From Poecilobothrus nobilitatus (lineage: Eukaryota > Arthropoda > Insecta > Diptera > Dolichopodidae): a DNA stretch of 64,000 nucleotides. Positions 1 through 10,782 of the stretch are shown piece by piece. A program made the translations under genes and the position numbers. How positions within the stretch are numbered: position 1 is the first letter of the stretch; each line of letters opens with the position of its first letter. The stretch lies in contig OX352772.1 in assembly GCA_947095535.1 (NCBI GenBank), positions 227,309,151 to 227,373,150 on the forward strand, given 5' to 3'. The notes under the pieces were generated by a model. It saw only the letters and a list, made by a program, of their open reading frames with translations, was not told the origin of the DNA and ran no database searches.

Positions 1-420
1 CTAGTAGTTCTCAACAACGATTTTAAACCGGAAATTTTTACCAAGTGTTGCCCCTTGAAAGTTTTGAATTACCCATATTACTTTCACACTTGTTATCGTT
101 TTATTTGGTGGGACGTTCGAAAATGGGGGGTTTTTTCTCGCTCTTTCTCTTGTACTGTGTTTGTTCCATAGGATGCGCAGCAATCAGCAAGGACTTCCAG
201 GTTTTTTATTAGATCTATCTCTAACTTTTTTGCTTGCTGTAGGCGAGAATTCCCATCGGTGTTTTTTTTACCAAGAATTCCTGTGGCTCTGCGCCATGTT
301 TCGTTTGAGTTACTGTTGTTTATTCCATTAGCAACATTTTCCCATGATTTCCCTCTCGCCTGTCGTTCAGGTTGTCGTTAAAATGTTCTTTCGTTGTCGT
401 TCTCGTTGTCGTTAAAATGT
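1..420 (-). pseudogene. Unassigned coding remnant, possibly LINE ORF2 linker
   Basis: Read on the minus strand, the stretch from about 405 to 130 stays open for about 85 codons and contains a Trp-rich pattern (KSWENVANGINNSN, then ETWRRATGIL). That resembles the linker between the endonuclease and reverse transcriptase of non-LTR elements. A second minus-strand frame continues to the window edge, so at least one frameshift is present. No RT motif is visible because the piece is cut off by the window. Just upstream on the minus strand (376-425) a short imperfect tandem of CGTTGTCGTT units occurs. The family assignment rests on pattern resemblance only. Confidence 0.3.
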
Positions 421-429
421 CGTTCTGAC

Positions 430-826
430 ATTAACAAAAAAAAAACAATTTATTTATTATTAACAAAAGCTTTATGAGGTTCTCTAAACTTAACTGATTA
501 ATTATTTTATTTTACAGGTCTTTGATATGTTACAAAATGCAATGGTAATCAAATTTTAGTTAATAAACAGGAAATTACATCAATGTGGAAAACTTGAATT
601 TTAAAAGTTCACAAAATGTTATATTTAAATTATTGCCAAATAAATTCAGATACAAAGTGTTTACTAAGCATTATTATTCATAATTTAAATAGTTGATTTA
701 ATATAACTTACTTAAACAGAGTTAATTAGTAAAAAATTGTAATTTGATATTGAATTTAATAATTAAAATATATAACTTTGTAGTTATTGAAATTTGCTAG
801 GTGATGTGATTGTATGATCACATAAA
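430..826 (-). repeat. Candidate 3' LTR of element E
   Basis: On the minus strand this AT-rich block lies directly downstream of a purine-rich tract (plus 827-840) that follows an env remnant, which is where a 3' LTR belongs. It opens with a small dyad around GTGATCATACAATCAC. No partner LTR of E is in the window, so both the inner start and the outer end (about 430) are estimates. Confidence 0.35.
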
Positions 827-840
827 TCCTCCCCCTTTAG
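827..840 (-). other. Polypurine tract of element E
   Basis: The minus strand reads CTAAAGGGGGAGGA immediately before the candidate LTR. A G-rich purine run at this place primes plus-strand DNA synthesis in LTR retroelements. Confidence 0.45.
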
Positions 841-999
841 AATGAAGTGACGGCCAGAGGAAACCTTCGTTGACTTAGTTGTTACTATTGCTAATAGAAT
901 CTGTATATGAAATAGGCACTACTATTTTGGTTTTGCTTTAACTGTAAAGAAAATTATAGTGTTTAGTATTAAAGTTATAATTAAAGTTATTATTGCTAG

Positions 1000-2160
1000 T
1001 TTTTAATTGTAGTGATTGAATTGCTTCGGTGTAGTTGTTTTGATATAACTTCATTTTTTGTAGTTGTATGTTTTCTATAACTGTGGTAGAGTTGATATTT
1101 AAAAATTATTCCATTAGGAATTTATGGATGGTATCCCAAAATAAATTCACGCTTTCTCGATATTATTATGTTAATTATTTCGACTGCACAATTTTGAAAA
1201 TATATGAGTTGGGTATTGTTGATTCTGAAGTTGTTTACGCCGCAGTTAGACTTATTTAATATCTCCGGTACATTTATTAGGATGAATGAAATTAGGTTCT
1301 GGTTGTAAAATATCTTGTACTGGTAAAACTTCGGTAAAGTTACAATTTGCTGGTCTATTTTGTAGTAGGTTATTTATGCAGGAACTATTATTTTCTTGAG
1401 AAGATGATTCTCACAAATATATATGCCTTCGATCTTAGTACATTGTTTGTCGAAATATTGAATTTTATAGGAATTATGAATAACATAAGGTTTTGGAATT
1501 GTTAGTTTATTATTTTTTGTGAATAGTGGAATTATATGAAAAAGATTGTAACTATGGTTAGAAAATATAGGAATACGGATGTTAAATATAATATTTGAAT
1601 CATTGAAATATGCTTGTAAGTTGTAACCCTTTTACCTGTTATTATATTGTTTTTTTGGTCATTTAAATAGTCTTGAATTATTTCCTGCTCTTGGTTTATA
1701 TGATTTGTAATATTTTCGAAACATTCTGTCATTTGGTGGTTAATTATAGAAAATTTTTCATTTTAGTTCTCTTGGTCTGTTAATACAAGGTTAAGTTGTT
1801 CCGTTTATTTGTTGGGCGTTGGTGGTGTCCATGTTACCAGTTATGGTTTTTATAATAGTCCCAAGTCCGTTTATCAGTGTTATTTTATAATATTCTGTTT
1901 TAATGCGTTAAGTCTATATCTTAGTTCAATAATCTTAAGTTTCGTAATTTTTGGCGAGTCTTGTAGTTTGTCGTAACTTTGGAAATTTTCAATGGATGCT
2001 TCTATTTCCCGTATCATTTTTTCATATTCGTCCAATTTCACTATGTGAAGTCGGTTCTGGTATGTTATTATTGATCGTGCGGTCTCAATTTTCATTGTCA
2101 GTGCCTGATGGTTCGTTAGGACTCGTATTCCCAGTTTTTGTCCTGTTATCACCCTGAAAT
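1000..2160 (-). pseudogene. env: Errantivirus-type env remnant (element E)
   Basis: Minus-strand fragments follow the layout of an insect errantivirus Env. A helical N-terminal part (1880-2152) is followed near 1840-1880 by a glycine-rich fusion-peptide-like motif (LINGLGTIIKTITGNMD), which in this family lies just after the furin-type cleavage site. A membrane-type Leu/Ile/Phe segment is at 1532-1600. A Cys-containing segment (CTKIEGIYIC pattern, about 1400-1450) is further downstream. The reading frame is broken several times, so no functional glycoprotein is expected. It overlaps the end of the upstream pol remnant, as in intact relatives where env is made from a spliced RNA. Confidence 0.6.
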
Positions 2161-2815
2161 TTACGTTTGCGTTTTAATATGATTTTATGAATTTTCCTAT
2201 TGTCAAGAGTTATTATCGAAACTTTGTTATTGGTTTTCGTGTTATGTTTTGTAAAACTACGGGTTGCAATTGTTTGGTTAATTTCTATATTTTCGAGGTG
2301 TTCGCGATTTTTATTTAATTCTTCTATGTTAAATTTTGATTTATTTTCTATTTTGTTTCGAATTTCGGGATAAAGGTTTGCTACGTATTCGTTCACTTTT
2401 TGGAGATAATCATGTTTAGAACTGCAGTTAATATTTTTTAAAAAGGAGTTAGCTCTACCATAAAATAGTTCGTATGGGGTGTGTTTTGTATGTATATGTT
2501 TTTATAGGTAATTAGGCTTTCGTCCAAGATTTCTTCATGGCTTTGGTTCTTTTGTTTACTTAAAATTGTCCTGTAGATTTCGGTTAAGGTTGAATGTAAA
2601 CGTTCGACCGCGTTATTGTTGCTGTTTGTTGAAAGAAGGTTATATGGTGTATTATATTGAATTGGATGCAGAAGTCATGAAAGATTATAGAAGTAAATTC
2701 TGAAGCTTGATCTGAAGCTATTTCCGACAATCTATAATGCCACTTTTTTTTCCTGTAGCATCTAGTTTTTCGGTGCTATCCATACTGGAGAACTCCAAGG
2801 GTAGTAAGGTTGAAT
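2085..2815 (-). pseudogene. pol: pol remnant of element E (RT start fused to integrase)
   Basis: From 2815 leftwards the minus strand carries the start of a gypsy-type reverse transcriptase (SSPVWIAPKKLDA pattern). It jumps, through an internal deletion, straight into the second half of the integrase core and the basic integrase tail, which ends near 2085. RNase H, most of RT and the HHCC domain are missing. The tail is open from 2396 to 2085. The same fused arrangement recurs at 9,284-10,020 and 32,191-32,860, so the deletion is older than the present rearrangements. Element C begins directly at the right edge. Confidence 0.6.
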
Positions 2816-2820
2816 GTATA

Positions 2821-3301
2821 AATTTATTTTAATATAAAACATAAAATTAAACACAAGTTCTTAAAAAACAAATAATCTTTATTGAATCTTCTTAAAGACT
2901 AAAAATTAACATTATATCTTACAATATATATAATGGTCAGAAATCAACATATGAGGAAATAAATGCAAGCTAAAAATTAAATTTGGGCCTTTTAAGTGGT
3001 TTACTTATTGTAATTATTTTATTTATGCTAAGATAAACGAATTCTTAGCGGGGTTTAAATGAATACCATAAATTACAAATACTATAAATTGCAATTAGTA
3101 ACCTTATTTTTATTGAAAACAAAAATAAAAAATAAAATATTTGCGATTGCAATTTATCTTTATAATTAATATTTAAACATATAATTTTAAAAGAAAGAAA
3201 GTAAAATGTGTTTGACCTAGATTGCATTTATTTCAATAACGATAATTATTATAAAATAATTATGGTTTAATTTTTCAGGGCGTTTCCTTTGGATAAGTAA
3301 C
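2821..3301 (-). repeat. 3' LTR of element C copy 1
   Basis: This block of 481 bp matches 8879-9283 and 31,764-32,190. All begin on the minus strand with GTTACTTATCC and end in a run leading to AAAATAAATT. This is the longest version and keeps about 75 bp that the other two have lost. Confidence 0.8.
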
Positions 3302-3316
3302 TCCCCCTTCCTTAGG
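3302..3316 (-). other. Polypurine tract of element C
   Basis: The minus strand reads CCTAAGGAAGGGGGA immediately upstream of the LTR start. This is the expected position and composition for the plus-strand primer. Confidence 0.65.
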
Positions 3317-4830
3317 AATATTGTACTCCTGAACAATATAATTTCCTGAATTATTTTTTAAATCTATATGATTTCTTGACTTACAAAATTTAAAATTTAA
3401 TAAAATTATTATGATAGACATTAAGGGAATTAAAATGAAAGTAGAATAAGAAAAAATTGTATAAACATTTTTTTCACATTTAATTTCCTTAATTTCTTCA
3501 TTATTTTTTATTTATTTAACATGTAACATTTTTAGGTTAACTGTCTGATTAACGTGATCAATAGTTGCATAATTTGGAAGCAAAAATGATATCTTAAACT
3601 GTAAATTACTATTTGAAAATTTTATTTGATTTACTGTTATAGTACAGTTATCAAAGGTTATAATATAATTTTTATTTAACAAATATTCAATGTTATTATA
3701 AGTATTATATAAGCTTATACTTTTTGCATTTTTTATTAAAACAACTCCTAAGTCTAATTTTCATATCTGATTCTAAAGTTTTTGGCGCAATTTCCAAAAG
3801 AGTTTTCAAATAGTTTAGAAATACAATTTGATACTGGTTTTAATTTATTTTCATATTTTTCTGTATCAAGATAATAAGTTTTATTTTTGTATTTTATAAC
3901 ATATGAAATATTTATAGTAATTTCTTCATATTTAGAATTACGAACAAGAAAATTTTTATATTGAATAGCTTTATCTTTGCTCATTTCAGGAACGCGTATT
4001 ACAAAAATTAATTTATTGTCATAAGTTAACAAAGAACTTCTAAGTTCCTAAATTTTAAAAATATTAATGTCATAAGCATCAATTTCTTCTGCGGTAAGAA
4101 AAGATCTGCTCGTTATCTCATGTTTTGCAAACATTATATTCTCTTGTATTTTTTCGATTACTTCATTTAGAAGATTTAAATCAGAAATTAGTTGTAAAAA
4201 TTGAATTTGTTTGACAACGTTTCTATTTTCAGTTGAAACGCCATTGAGTAATTTATTTAGAAGTAAGTTGTTATTATTAATACTTTTTTGCAATATTTTA
4301 ATATTTTTTTGGATATTATCGTTATAGTTAATTTTAATTTCATTGTTAGAGCTTTTTATATCATTATGTACATTTTCATCTAAAACTTTTAAATGTTGTT
4401 CAATTTAATTTTTGTCTGTTTCATCCATAGTTCCGAAGACAAATTTTAAAATCGAACCACCTAAATTTAGTAAAGATCTCTTATGTCTAAAAGGTATTAG
4501 TGTTTTAAAAGTATGCTGAAGTTTATTAATTTTATTCATGAGAATATTGAAATTATTTTTATCGGTTGGTAGATTAAAATTTTACTTTAATTGTTTTTCC
4601 AACGTATCTATGGTATATTCAATTTCATCCAAATTTATAATGTGAATAATTTTTTTATAACTTTCTATTATTTATATGTTACCATGTTGTGTTACGGCAA
4701 AAGCAGCTTCGGTTTCCAATTTTAGAACAATGATTGAAGGTTGACAAGTATTTACTAATAACAGCATTATTATTCTTGTTGGTAGTTTAGTCGGGAAGTT
4801 TATTATCTGAAAGTTTGAATATTCTTTTAA
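3317..4830 (-). pseudogene. env: env remnant of element C copy 1
   Basis: Minus-strand fragments can be aligned by eye with the env gene of errantivirus A (17,462-18,957). A hydrophobic leader-like start lies near 4790-4670, a basic cleavage-like site followed by a Gly-rich segment near 4430-4500, and helical segments with the pattern NIMFAKHEI at 4048-4293. An ectodomain follows at 3754-4032 (KYDNKLIFVI in A, TYDNKLIFVI here). A hydrophobic anchor lies near 3410-3470. Several in-frame stops and frameshifts interrupt it. The gene starts inside the pol tail, as usual for spliced env. Confidence 0.65.
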
Positions 4831-7560
4831 TGCGACTTGGATGAATATTTTTATCATTATCATTTATTATTTTAATATTGGATCGATTAATTTTAATTTT
4901 TTTATATTTGGGTACTTCTTTATACCTAACGACAGCAGGGTTTTGTATTAAAATTTCATTAGTATTAGGTAGTTTAAATTGTTTCCGGTTCTTATTCATT
5001 TTATTGATAATTTGCTCTTTTTTTGATTGTAATTTAATTTTTATTTTCTCAAAATCAGAAATTTTGCCATTTATAAAATCTATTGGCTTAACTTCTGTTG
5101 TTGAATGAATGGTATTATTATATGCTTCTATTGTCTTAAAAATTTGACTTTCGGTATTTGATTCTGGATTTGTAATCCCGAGAATTCTAACACGTTCGGT
5201 CAGAGTTCCATGGGCTCTTTCAATATAAGAAGTACCTGTATGGCTTCGAGGAGAAGTAAAATGAACTATGATATTTATTCTGATGGAGTTTCAGAAATAT
5301 TAAATTTATACGAAGTTGGATTTCTGTCATACTTCGCTAAATTACATTCTTCGCAATTATTGATATATTTACATATAAAATCCTTTAATTTTGGAAAATA
5401 ATAGATGTCTTTTATTTCATTGAAATTTTCTAAGATTCCCCTGTGGTTTGTTTTCTAATGAAATTCTTTGATTAATTCTATCAGTTGGTCTTTATTTTCA
5501 ATTTCATTAGCCAACTTGGTACATTAAAACAAATTTAATTCTATTATCATTACTAAATAATTCAATCAATTTATTTTGCAAGATAACAAATTTATTATCT
5601 TATAGTTCAGAATATATTGCAGTAATACCTTTATTTAGTGAACGTCTCAATAAATCATTTAGATAATTACCATTGGTTAAATCATTTTCATTAATAAAAA
5701 TTTTGTTGTATCTTTTATATTTTGTTGCTAATTCATTTATCTTATGTTTTAGCAGATGTATCTGATTTAAATACTTATTTATAATGTTTTCTACGATTGG
5801 GATGTGGTTATCCAAATTTTCGACACCACTATAAATTGTAGTATGATCCCTTACAATACTAGACCCTTTTTCTTCAATTTGTAGAACATTAATTTCATTT
5901 TTATCTATTGTAATCCTGCTTAAAAAGTCAGCTACCTTGTTATCCCTTCCTTTAACATATTCTATATCAAAAACATATTCGTTTAATCTAATTCTCCATC
6001 GTTGGAGTTTACAGTTTGGATCTTTTAAAGAATTTAACCAAATTAATGGCTTATGATCCGTTCTGATAGTCAATTTTATCCCGTAAAGAAATGGTCTAAA
6101 ATACTTGGTTGACCATACAATCGATAACAGTTCATTTTCTATTGTGCTGTATCTGATTTCATGTTCGTTTAATGGCCTGCTTACAAATGATATTGGTGAC
6201 CGTTTTGAGATAAAACAGCTCCAATAGCATATTGGCTTGCATCAGTTGTCAAGACGAATTTTTGATTGAAGTTATGGTACTTTAAAATTGGATATCTCAC
6301 TATTAACTCTTTGAGTTTCTCGAAAGCTTCAATATATTTAGAATCATTTGGATCTATTTTATTGTTCTTTTTCAGACATCTTGTAAGGGGTTGAGCTATT
6401 TTCGCGAAATTTTTGATAAATTTCCGATAATAACCAGTTATTCCTAGGAAACTTTTTATAGATTTTTGGGTTTTTGGAAGTTTTAAATTTTTCATTATAT
6501 CAATTTTAGCCGGATTTGGTTTTATACCTTTATCAGGTAGTAAATGTCCCAGATACTCGGTTTCTTTTGAAAAAATTTCACATTTGTCTACTTGAATTTT
6601 TAAATTGTATTTACGTAAACTCTGAAAGACTTTAGATATAGCTTCAACATGTTCCTGAAGTGAGGTACTAAAAATTAGAATGTCGTCTAAATATACGACA
6701 CAACAAATATTAATGAAATCGCGTAAAATATGATTCATCATTCGTTGAAATGTGGCAGGAGCATTCTTTAAGCCGAACGGCATCCTGGCAAATTCATAAT
6801 GTCCCCGTGGGGTTGAAAATGCGGTTTTCGCCCGATCTTTTTCATCAACAAGTATTTGATGAAAACCTTTTGCGAGATCTAAGGTCGTAAAATATTGGGA
6901 TCGCCCAAGTTTATCGAAAAGTGCATTAATGTTTGGTAATGGGAACTTATCATCTAATGTAATTTCGTTAAGTTTACGATAATCAACAACAATTCGCCAT
7001 TTTTTTTCTCCCGAATAATCAATTTTCTTGGGAATTATATGGTGAATTACTATGCTTTATAATTCCTTGAGCTAACATTTCTATAGTTTGTTTCTCGACG
7101 TCTTGCTCATGTACTTTGGAGAAACGATATATTAGAATAAACTCGTTAAGAGGTTTTTGTAACAATTGAATGTTTAATTATATCAACATTAGTTATTTGT
7201 TGACTGTCTTGGTAGAATAAATCCTTATTATTATGGATAATATTCCTAAGGTATTCACATTCTTCTGTATTCAATTTTCCATCCTTTATATGATTGTAAA
7301 TATCACTTGGATTTAAGGTTAAAGAATACAGTTGATGAATTTCATTGAACGGACATGCATTTTTAAATTTAGTTACTTTGCCTTTAATTTCTATTTGTTG
7401 ATTTTCTAAATCAATTTTTGCACCGACACAGTTAATACGTTTTGTCCTAAAATTGTCCTAATTTGAGAAAATATATTATTATTAATAAATGAAGTAGTGG
7501 AACCAGTATCAATCAAACAATTGAATTTAGTTTCATCAATTATGAATTCTACTATTGGTA
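4787..7560 (-). pseudogene. pol: pol of element C copy 1 (protease, RT, RNase H, integrase)
   Basis: The protease motif (LIDTGSTTSF) sits at about 7475-7525. RT runs from about 7160 to 6300 with the YLDDILIF active site near 6690. RNase H ([30 protein letters not shown]) runs from about 6260 to 5910. An HHCC integrase finger lies around 5400-5300. The integrase core is damaged: after the finger the sequence jumps to the YIERAHGTL segment that holds the third catalytic acid, so both catalytic aspartates are missing. About 165 bp of the protease region present in copy 2 is also deleted here. Frameshifts occur between PR and RT and within RNase H, so the gene is not functional. Confidence 0.75.
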
Positions 7561-7599
7561 AAGAATGTCCTTGGTTTGTTTCCGAGGCCCGAACCGAAA

Positions 7600-7608
7600 T
7601 TTTTTTTT
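7600..7608 (-). promoter_or_regulatory. Homopolymer run at the gag-pol junction of C
   Basis: On the minus strand nine A are followed by TTTC, a shape that suits -1 ribosomal slippage. Copy 2 has eight A at the same place (30,430-30,437). With nine, gag and protease are in one frame; with eight, the gag frame leaves pol. The programmed use is inferred. Confidence 0.4.
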
Positions 7609-8512
7609 GTGATTTTGTCTGATTTTCTTGTTCGGTATGATTCAGGTCTAATTCCATTAGTTCTAAAAGTTGATTAGATTGAGAATTCTGATAATTCCAA
7701 GAAATACCACTTTGTTGATTATTATTATTACGCTTACCATTATATCGACTTTGAACGGAGTTATTATTAAAACGATTATTGTTAAAATTACGCTTGAAAT
7801 TACTATTATAATTATGGTTGTAATTATTATTAGAATTACGGTTGTAATTATAACCATAATTTCTATTATTACAAGCATTATTTCGATTATTATTAGCAGA
7901 ATGATTGAAATTACGATAGTTATTTGAGGTATTATTACCGTTATGAAATTGATTATTGCTATTATTTCGAGTAAATTTAAGATTAGACTGTTCAAAAAAT
8001 GCTTGTTCTAAAGAAATTACATTTTTTATTCTCAAGAACATACAATCAGCTCTTGGAATTTTGCACAAGAACTTCTGAAGAATAGATTTTTCATTATTTT
8101 TTACTTCAAATTCAATTGGCTTATTATCATCTAACTTATATTTTAAGTTTAATTTATCTAAAATTTTAGAAAGATCTGAATAAAATTGACTTACAGTATG
8201 AAATCTGATAGAATTTCTTTCTTCCTTTAGCCTCAAATATGATTCCTGCACCCCAAATGTTTTCTTCAGTTGGTTTTTGATGGAAATCCATGTGTTATCT
8301 TAAATTCTCCATATTGCAATTGCTGCTGGTCCCTGGATCTTTGATGCCAGGATGTTTAGTAGGATATTTTTCGTATTCGCATACTCAGTAGAATTTAAAA
8401 TTGCTTCTACCTCTTTGTTAAAATTTGTTAATTCAAAAGTGTCATCCCCACGAAATATTGGAACGGACCTTGCATCATTTATCAAATCCATTGTATTTAT
8501 TTCGTTAGCCAT
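7609..8512 (-). pseudogene. gag: gag of element C copy 1
   Basis: The reading begins at the ATG at 8512 (MANEINTMDLINDAR), which lines up with the A gag start (MALTFNDIVKEAR, 13,092), and the following PIFRGDD/PVFSGSD segment supports the choice. The frame breaks near 8300 and continues in another frame from 8251. The C-terminal third is very rich in Asn and Arg, a basic nucleic-acid-binding tail in place of a CCHC knuckle, as known for this lineage. The open frames on the opposite strand here are composition artefacts. Confidence 0.7.
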
Positions 8513-8858
8513 TTTATTTTTTGATAGTTGATTTAAACGTTTGTTTGTTGTATTTTTCTTCGTAGTATTTCTCCTTTTCCTCAGAAATTGTAGGTAAAGA
8601 TGTAGTTGTTCTTATTTTAGTTAAAAGTTGTGCTTGGATTTCATTAAAATATTTACTGATATTTAATGAACAATGTTTTATATTTTTGGTTTTTTTCACC
8701 AACAAATCCTTGAAAGGAAACTAATTATTTTTTTTTTTTTTAATTATTTATAAAATATTATTATAATATTTTTTTTAAATTAATATTTCGCTAGTATAAC
8801 GTAACTTTTTTTCAATTTAACATTAATCTGTTCTTTTATTAAAATAATTGGTTTGGCG

Positions 8859-8876
8859 ATCCTACCGACTTCGCCA
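8859..8876 (-). other. tRNA-Ser primer binding site of element C
   Basis: The minus strand reads TGGCGAAGTCGGTAGGAT next to the 5' LTR. It differs from the well-known 17.6/297-type tRNA-Ser site by one base. Confidence 0.75.
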
Positions 8877-8878
8877 AT

Positions 8879-9283
8879 AATTTATTTTAATATAAAACAT
8901 AAAATTAAACACAAGTTCTTAATAAAACAATTAATCTTTATTGAATCTTCTTAAAGACTACAAATTAACATTAAATCTTACAATATATATAATGGTCAGA
9001 AATCAACATATCAGGAAATAAATGCAAGCTAAAAAATAAATTTGGGCCTTTTAACTGGTTTACTTATTGCAATTATTTTAGTTATGCTAAGAATTCTCAG
9101 CCCGGTTTAAATGAGTAGGTTACTATAAATTACAATTAGTAACCTTATTCTTATTGATAATAATTAATATTTAAACATATAATTTTAAAAGAAAGAGAGT
9201 AAAATGTGTTTGACCTAGATTGCATTTATTTAAATAACGATAATTATTATAATTTTACAGGGTGTTTCCTTTGGATAAGTAAC
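8879..9283 (-). repeat. 5' LTR of element C copy 1
   Basis: This 405 bp block matches the LTR at 2821-3301 minus about 75 bp. It is bounded on the left by the primer site and on the right by element E sequence (GTGGTCTCAATTTTC). Confidence 0.8.
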
Positions 9284-10480
9284 TTGTGGTCTCAATTTTC
9301 ATTGTAAGTGCCTGATGGTTCGTTAGGTCTCGTATTCCCAGTTTTTGTCCTGTTATCACCCTGAAATTTACGTTTGCGTTTTAATATGATTTTATGAATT
9401 TTTCTATTGTCAAGAGTTATTATCGAAACTTTGTTATTGGTTTTTGTCTTATGTTTGGTAAAACTACGGGTTACAATTGTTTGGTTAATTTCTATATTTT
9501 CGAGGTGTTTGTGATTTTTATTTAATTCTTCTATGTTAAATTTTGATTTATTTTCTATTTGGTTTCGAATTTCGGGATAAAGGTTTGCTATGCATTCGTT
9601 CACTTTTTGGAGATAATCATGTTTAGAACTGCAGTTAATATTTTTTGAAAAAGGAGTTAGTTCTACCACAAAATAGTTCGTATGGGGTGTGTTTTGTGGT
9701 AGTATGTATATCGTTATTATAGGTAATAAGGCTTTTGTCCAAGATTTCTTCATGGTTTTGGTTCTTTTGTTTACTTAAAATTGTCCTGTAGATTTCGGTT
9801 AAGGTTGAATGTAAACGTTCTACCGGGTTATTGTTGTCTTGTTTGTTTAAAGCAGGTTATATGTCGTACTATATTGGATTGGTTTCAGAAGTCATGAAAG
9901 ATTATAGAAGTGAATTCTGAACCTTGATCTGAAGCTATTTTCGACAATCTATAACGCCACTTTTTTTTTTGTAGCATCTAGTTTTTTCGGTGCTATCCAT
10001 ACTGGAGAACTCCAAGGGTAGTAACTATGTTGGAAAATATTTTGATTTAACATATCTCCAATCTGTTTTTGGATTTCTTGTTTATGTATATGAGGATAGC
10101 GATAAGATTTGATAAAGATGGGTTAGTCATCAGTGATATATATTTTATGTTTTATTTGGTCTGAGAATGTAAGTGTATCTCTTTCTCTAAAAAAAATATT
10201 ATCATATTCTCTATACGTTTGAAGGAGTGAATTGCGTTCTTCGTCGTTCAAATGGTCTGTTCGAATTAGGTCGTATATCTTTTTTCGTGAAACATTTTGG
10301 TCTAAGGTGCAAGTAATTTGGTAAGTATTAATTTCGGTATAGTTTGTTCTAGATTCAGTTTTAATTGATTGTTCTAAGTACAGCAATCTTTCTATATCAG
10401 ATTGATTTATTTGCACCAGACTGCACCAGTCTTTAGCTTGGTAAATTCCTTCATATATAAATATGTTGGGAGATACAGTT
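9284..10480 (-). pseudogene. pol: pol remnant of element E, second fragment
   Basis: On the minus strand, 10,416-10,123 encodes the segment before RT (ending FSDQIKHKIYITDD), followed by the RT start (SYRYPHIHKQEIQ, about 10,100). After a deletion come the later integrase core (DQGSEFTS, then the SPVERLHSTL type segment, here degraded) and the basic integrase tail (9,753-9,292). The left 0.73 kb is a diverged duplicate of 2085-2815. About 10,480 the sequence changes to the 5' part of element B. Confidence 0.6.
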
Positions 10481-10782
10481 GAGCAACTATAAAATCAGTT
10501 TTCCGCGCAGAAACAAAATATCTAATAAAATAAATAATTTATATAACAAAACAAATTACTAATATAACATCTAATAACTTTTTATATAAATTTTAAAGTT
10601 AAAACTCACATTACTATCAATAAATTAAAAACATTGGAAAAAGAAATTAACAAAAAATATATTTATATATAGTGTGTATATATATAATCAATTTAATAAA
10701 TGAAAATATATTTAGTAATGAAATAAATATAATAAAACAGTTTTAAAATAAACAATTATTATTAAAAGTGAAATTTAACTTT

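Larger units (their letters stand above)
2821..9283 (-). mobile_element. Gypsy-type env-bearing retroelement C, copy 1
   Basis: This is a complete-length but dead errantivirus-like element on the minus strand. Order on the plus axis: 3' LTR (2821-3301), polypurine tract, env, pol, gag, primer site (8859-8876), 5' LTR (8879-9283). The two LTRs are clearly the same sequence, but the 5' one lacks about 75 bp present in the 3' one, and many frameshifts break the genes, so the insertion is old. The flanks show no matching 4-bp target duplication; instead a 0.73 kb piece of element E occurs on both sides. The part right of about 5815 is included in the tandem duplication and recurs at 28,505-32,190. 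Confidence 0.8.

Noticed and set aside
1951..2157. Plus-strand 68-codon frame
   Set aside because: It is antisense to the E env remnant; its composition follows the opposite strand.
7663..7995. Open frames rich in Ile, Val and Thr on both strands
   Set aside because: They are antisense or alternate-frame readings of the Asn-rich gag tail of element C. The same artefact appears at 30,492-30,759 and 13,650-13,859.
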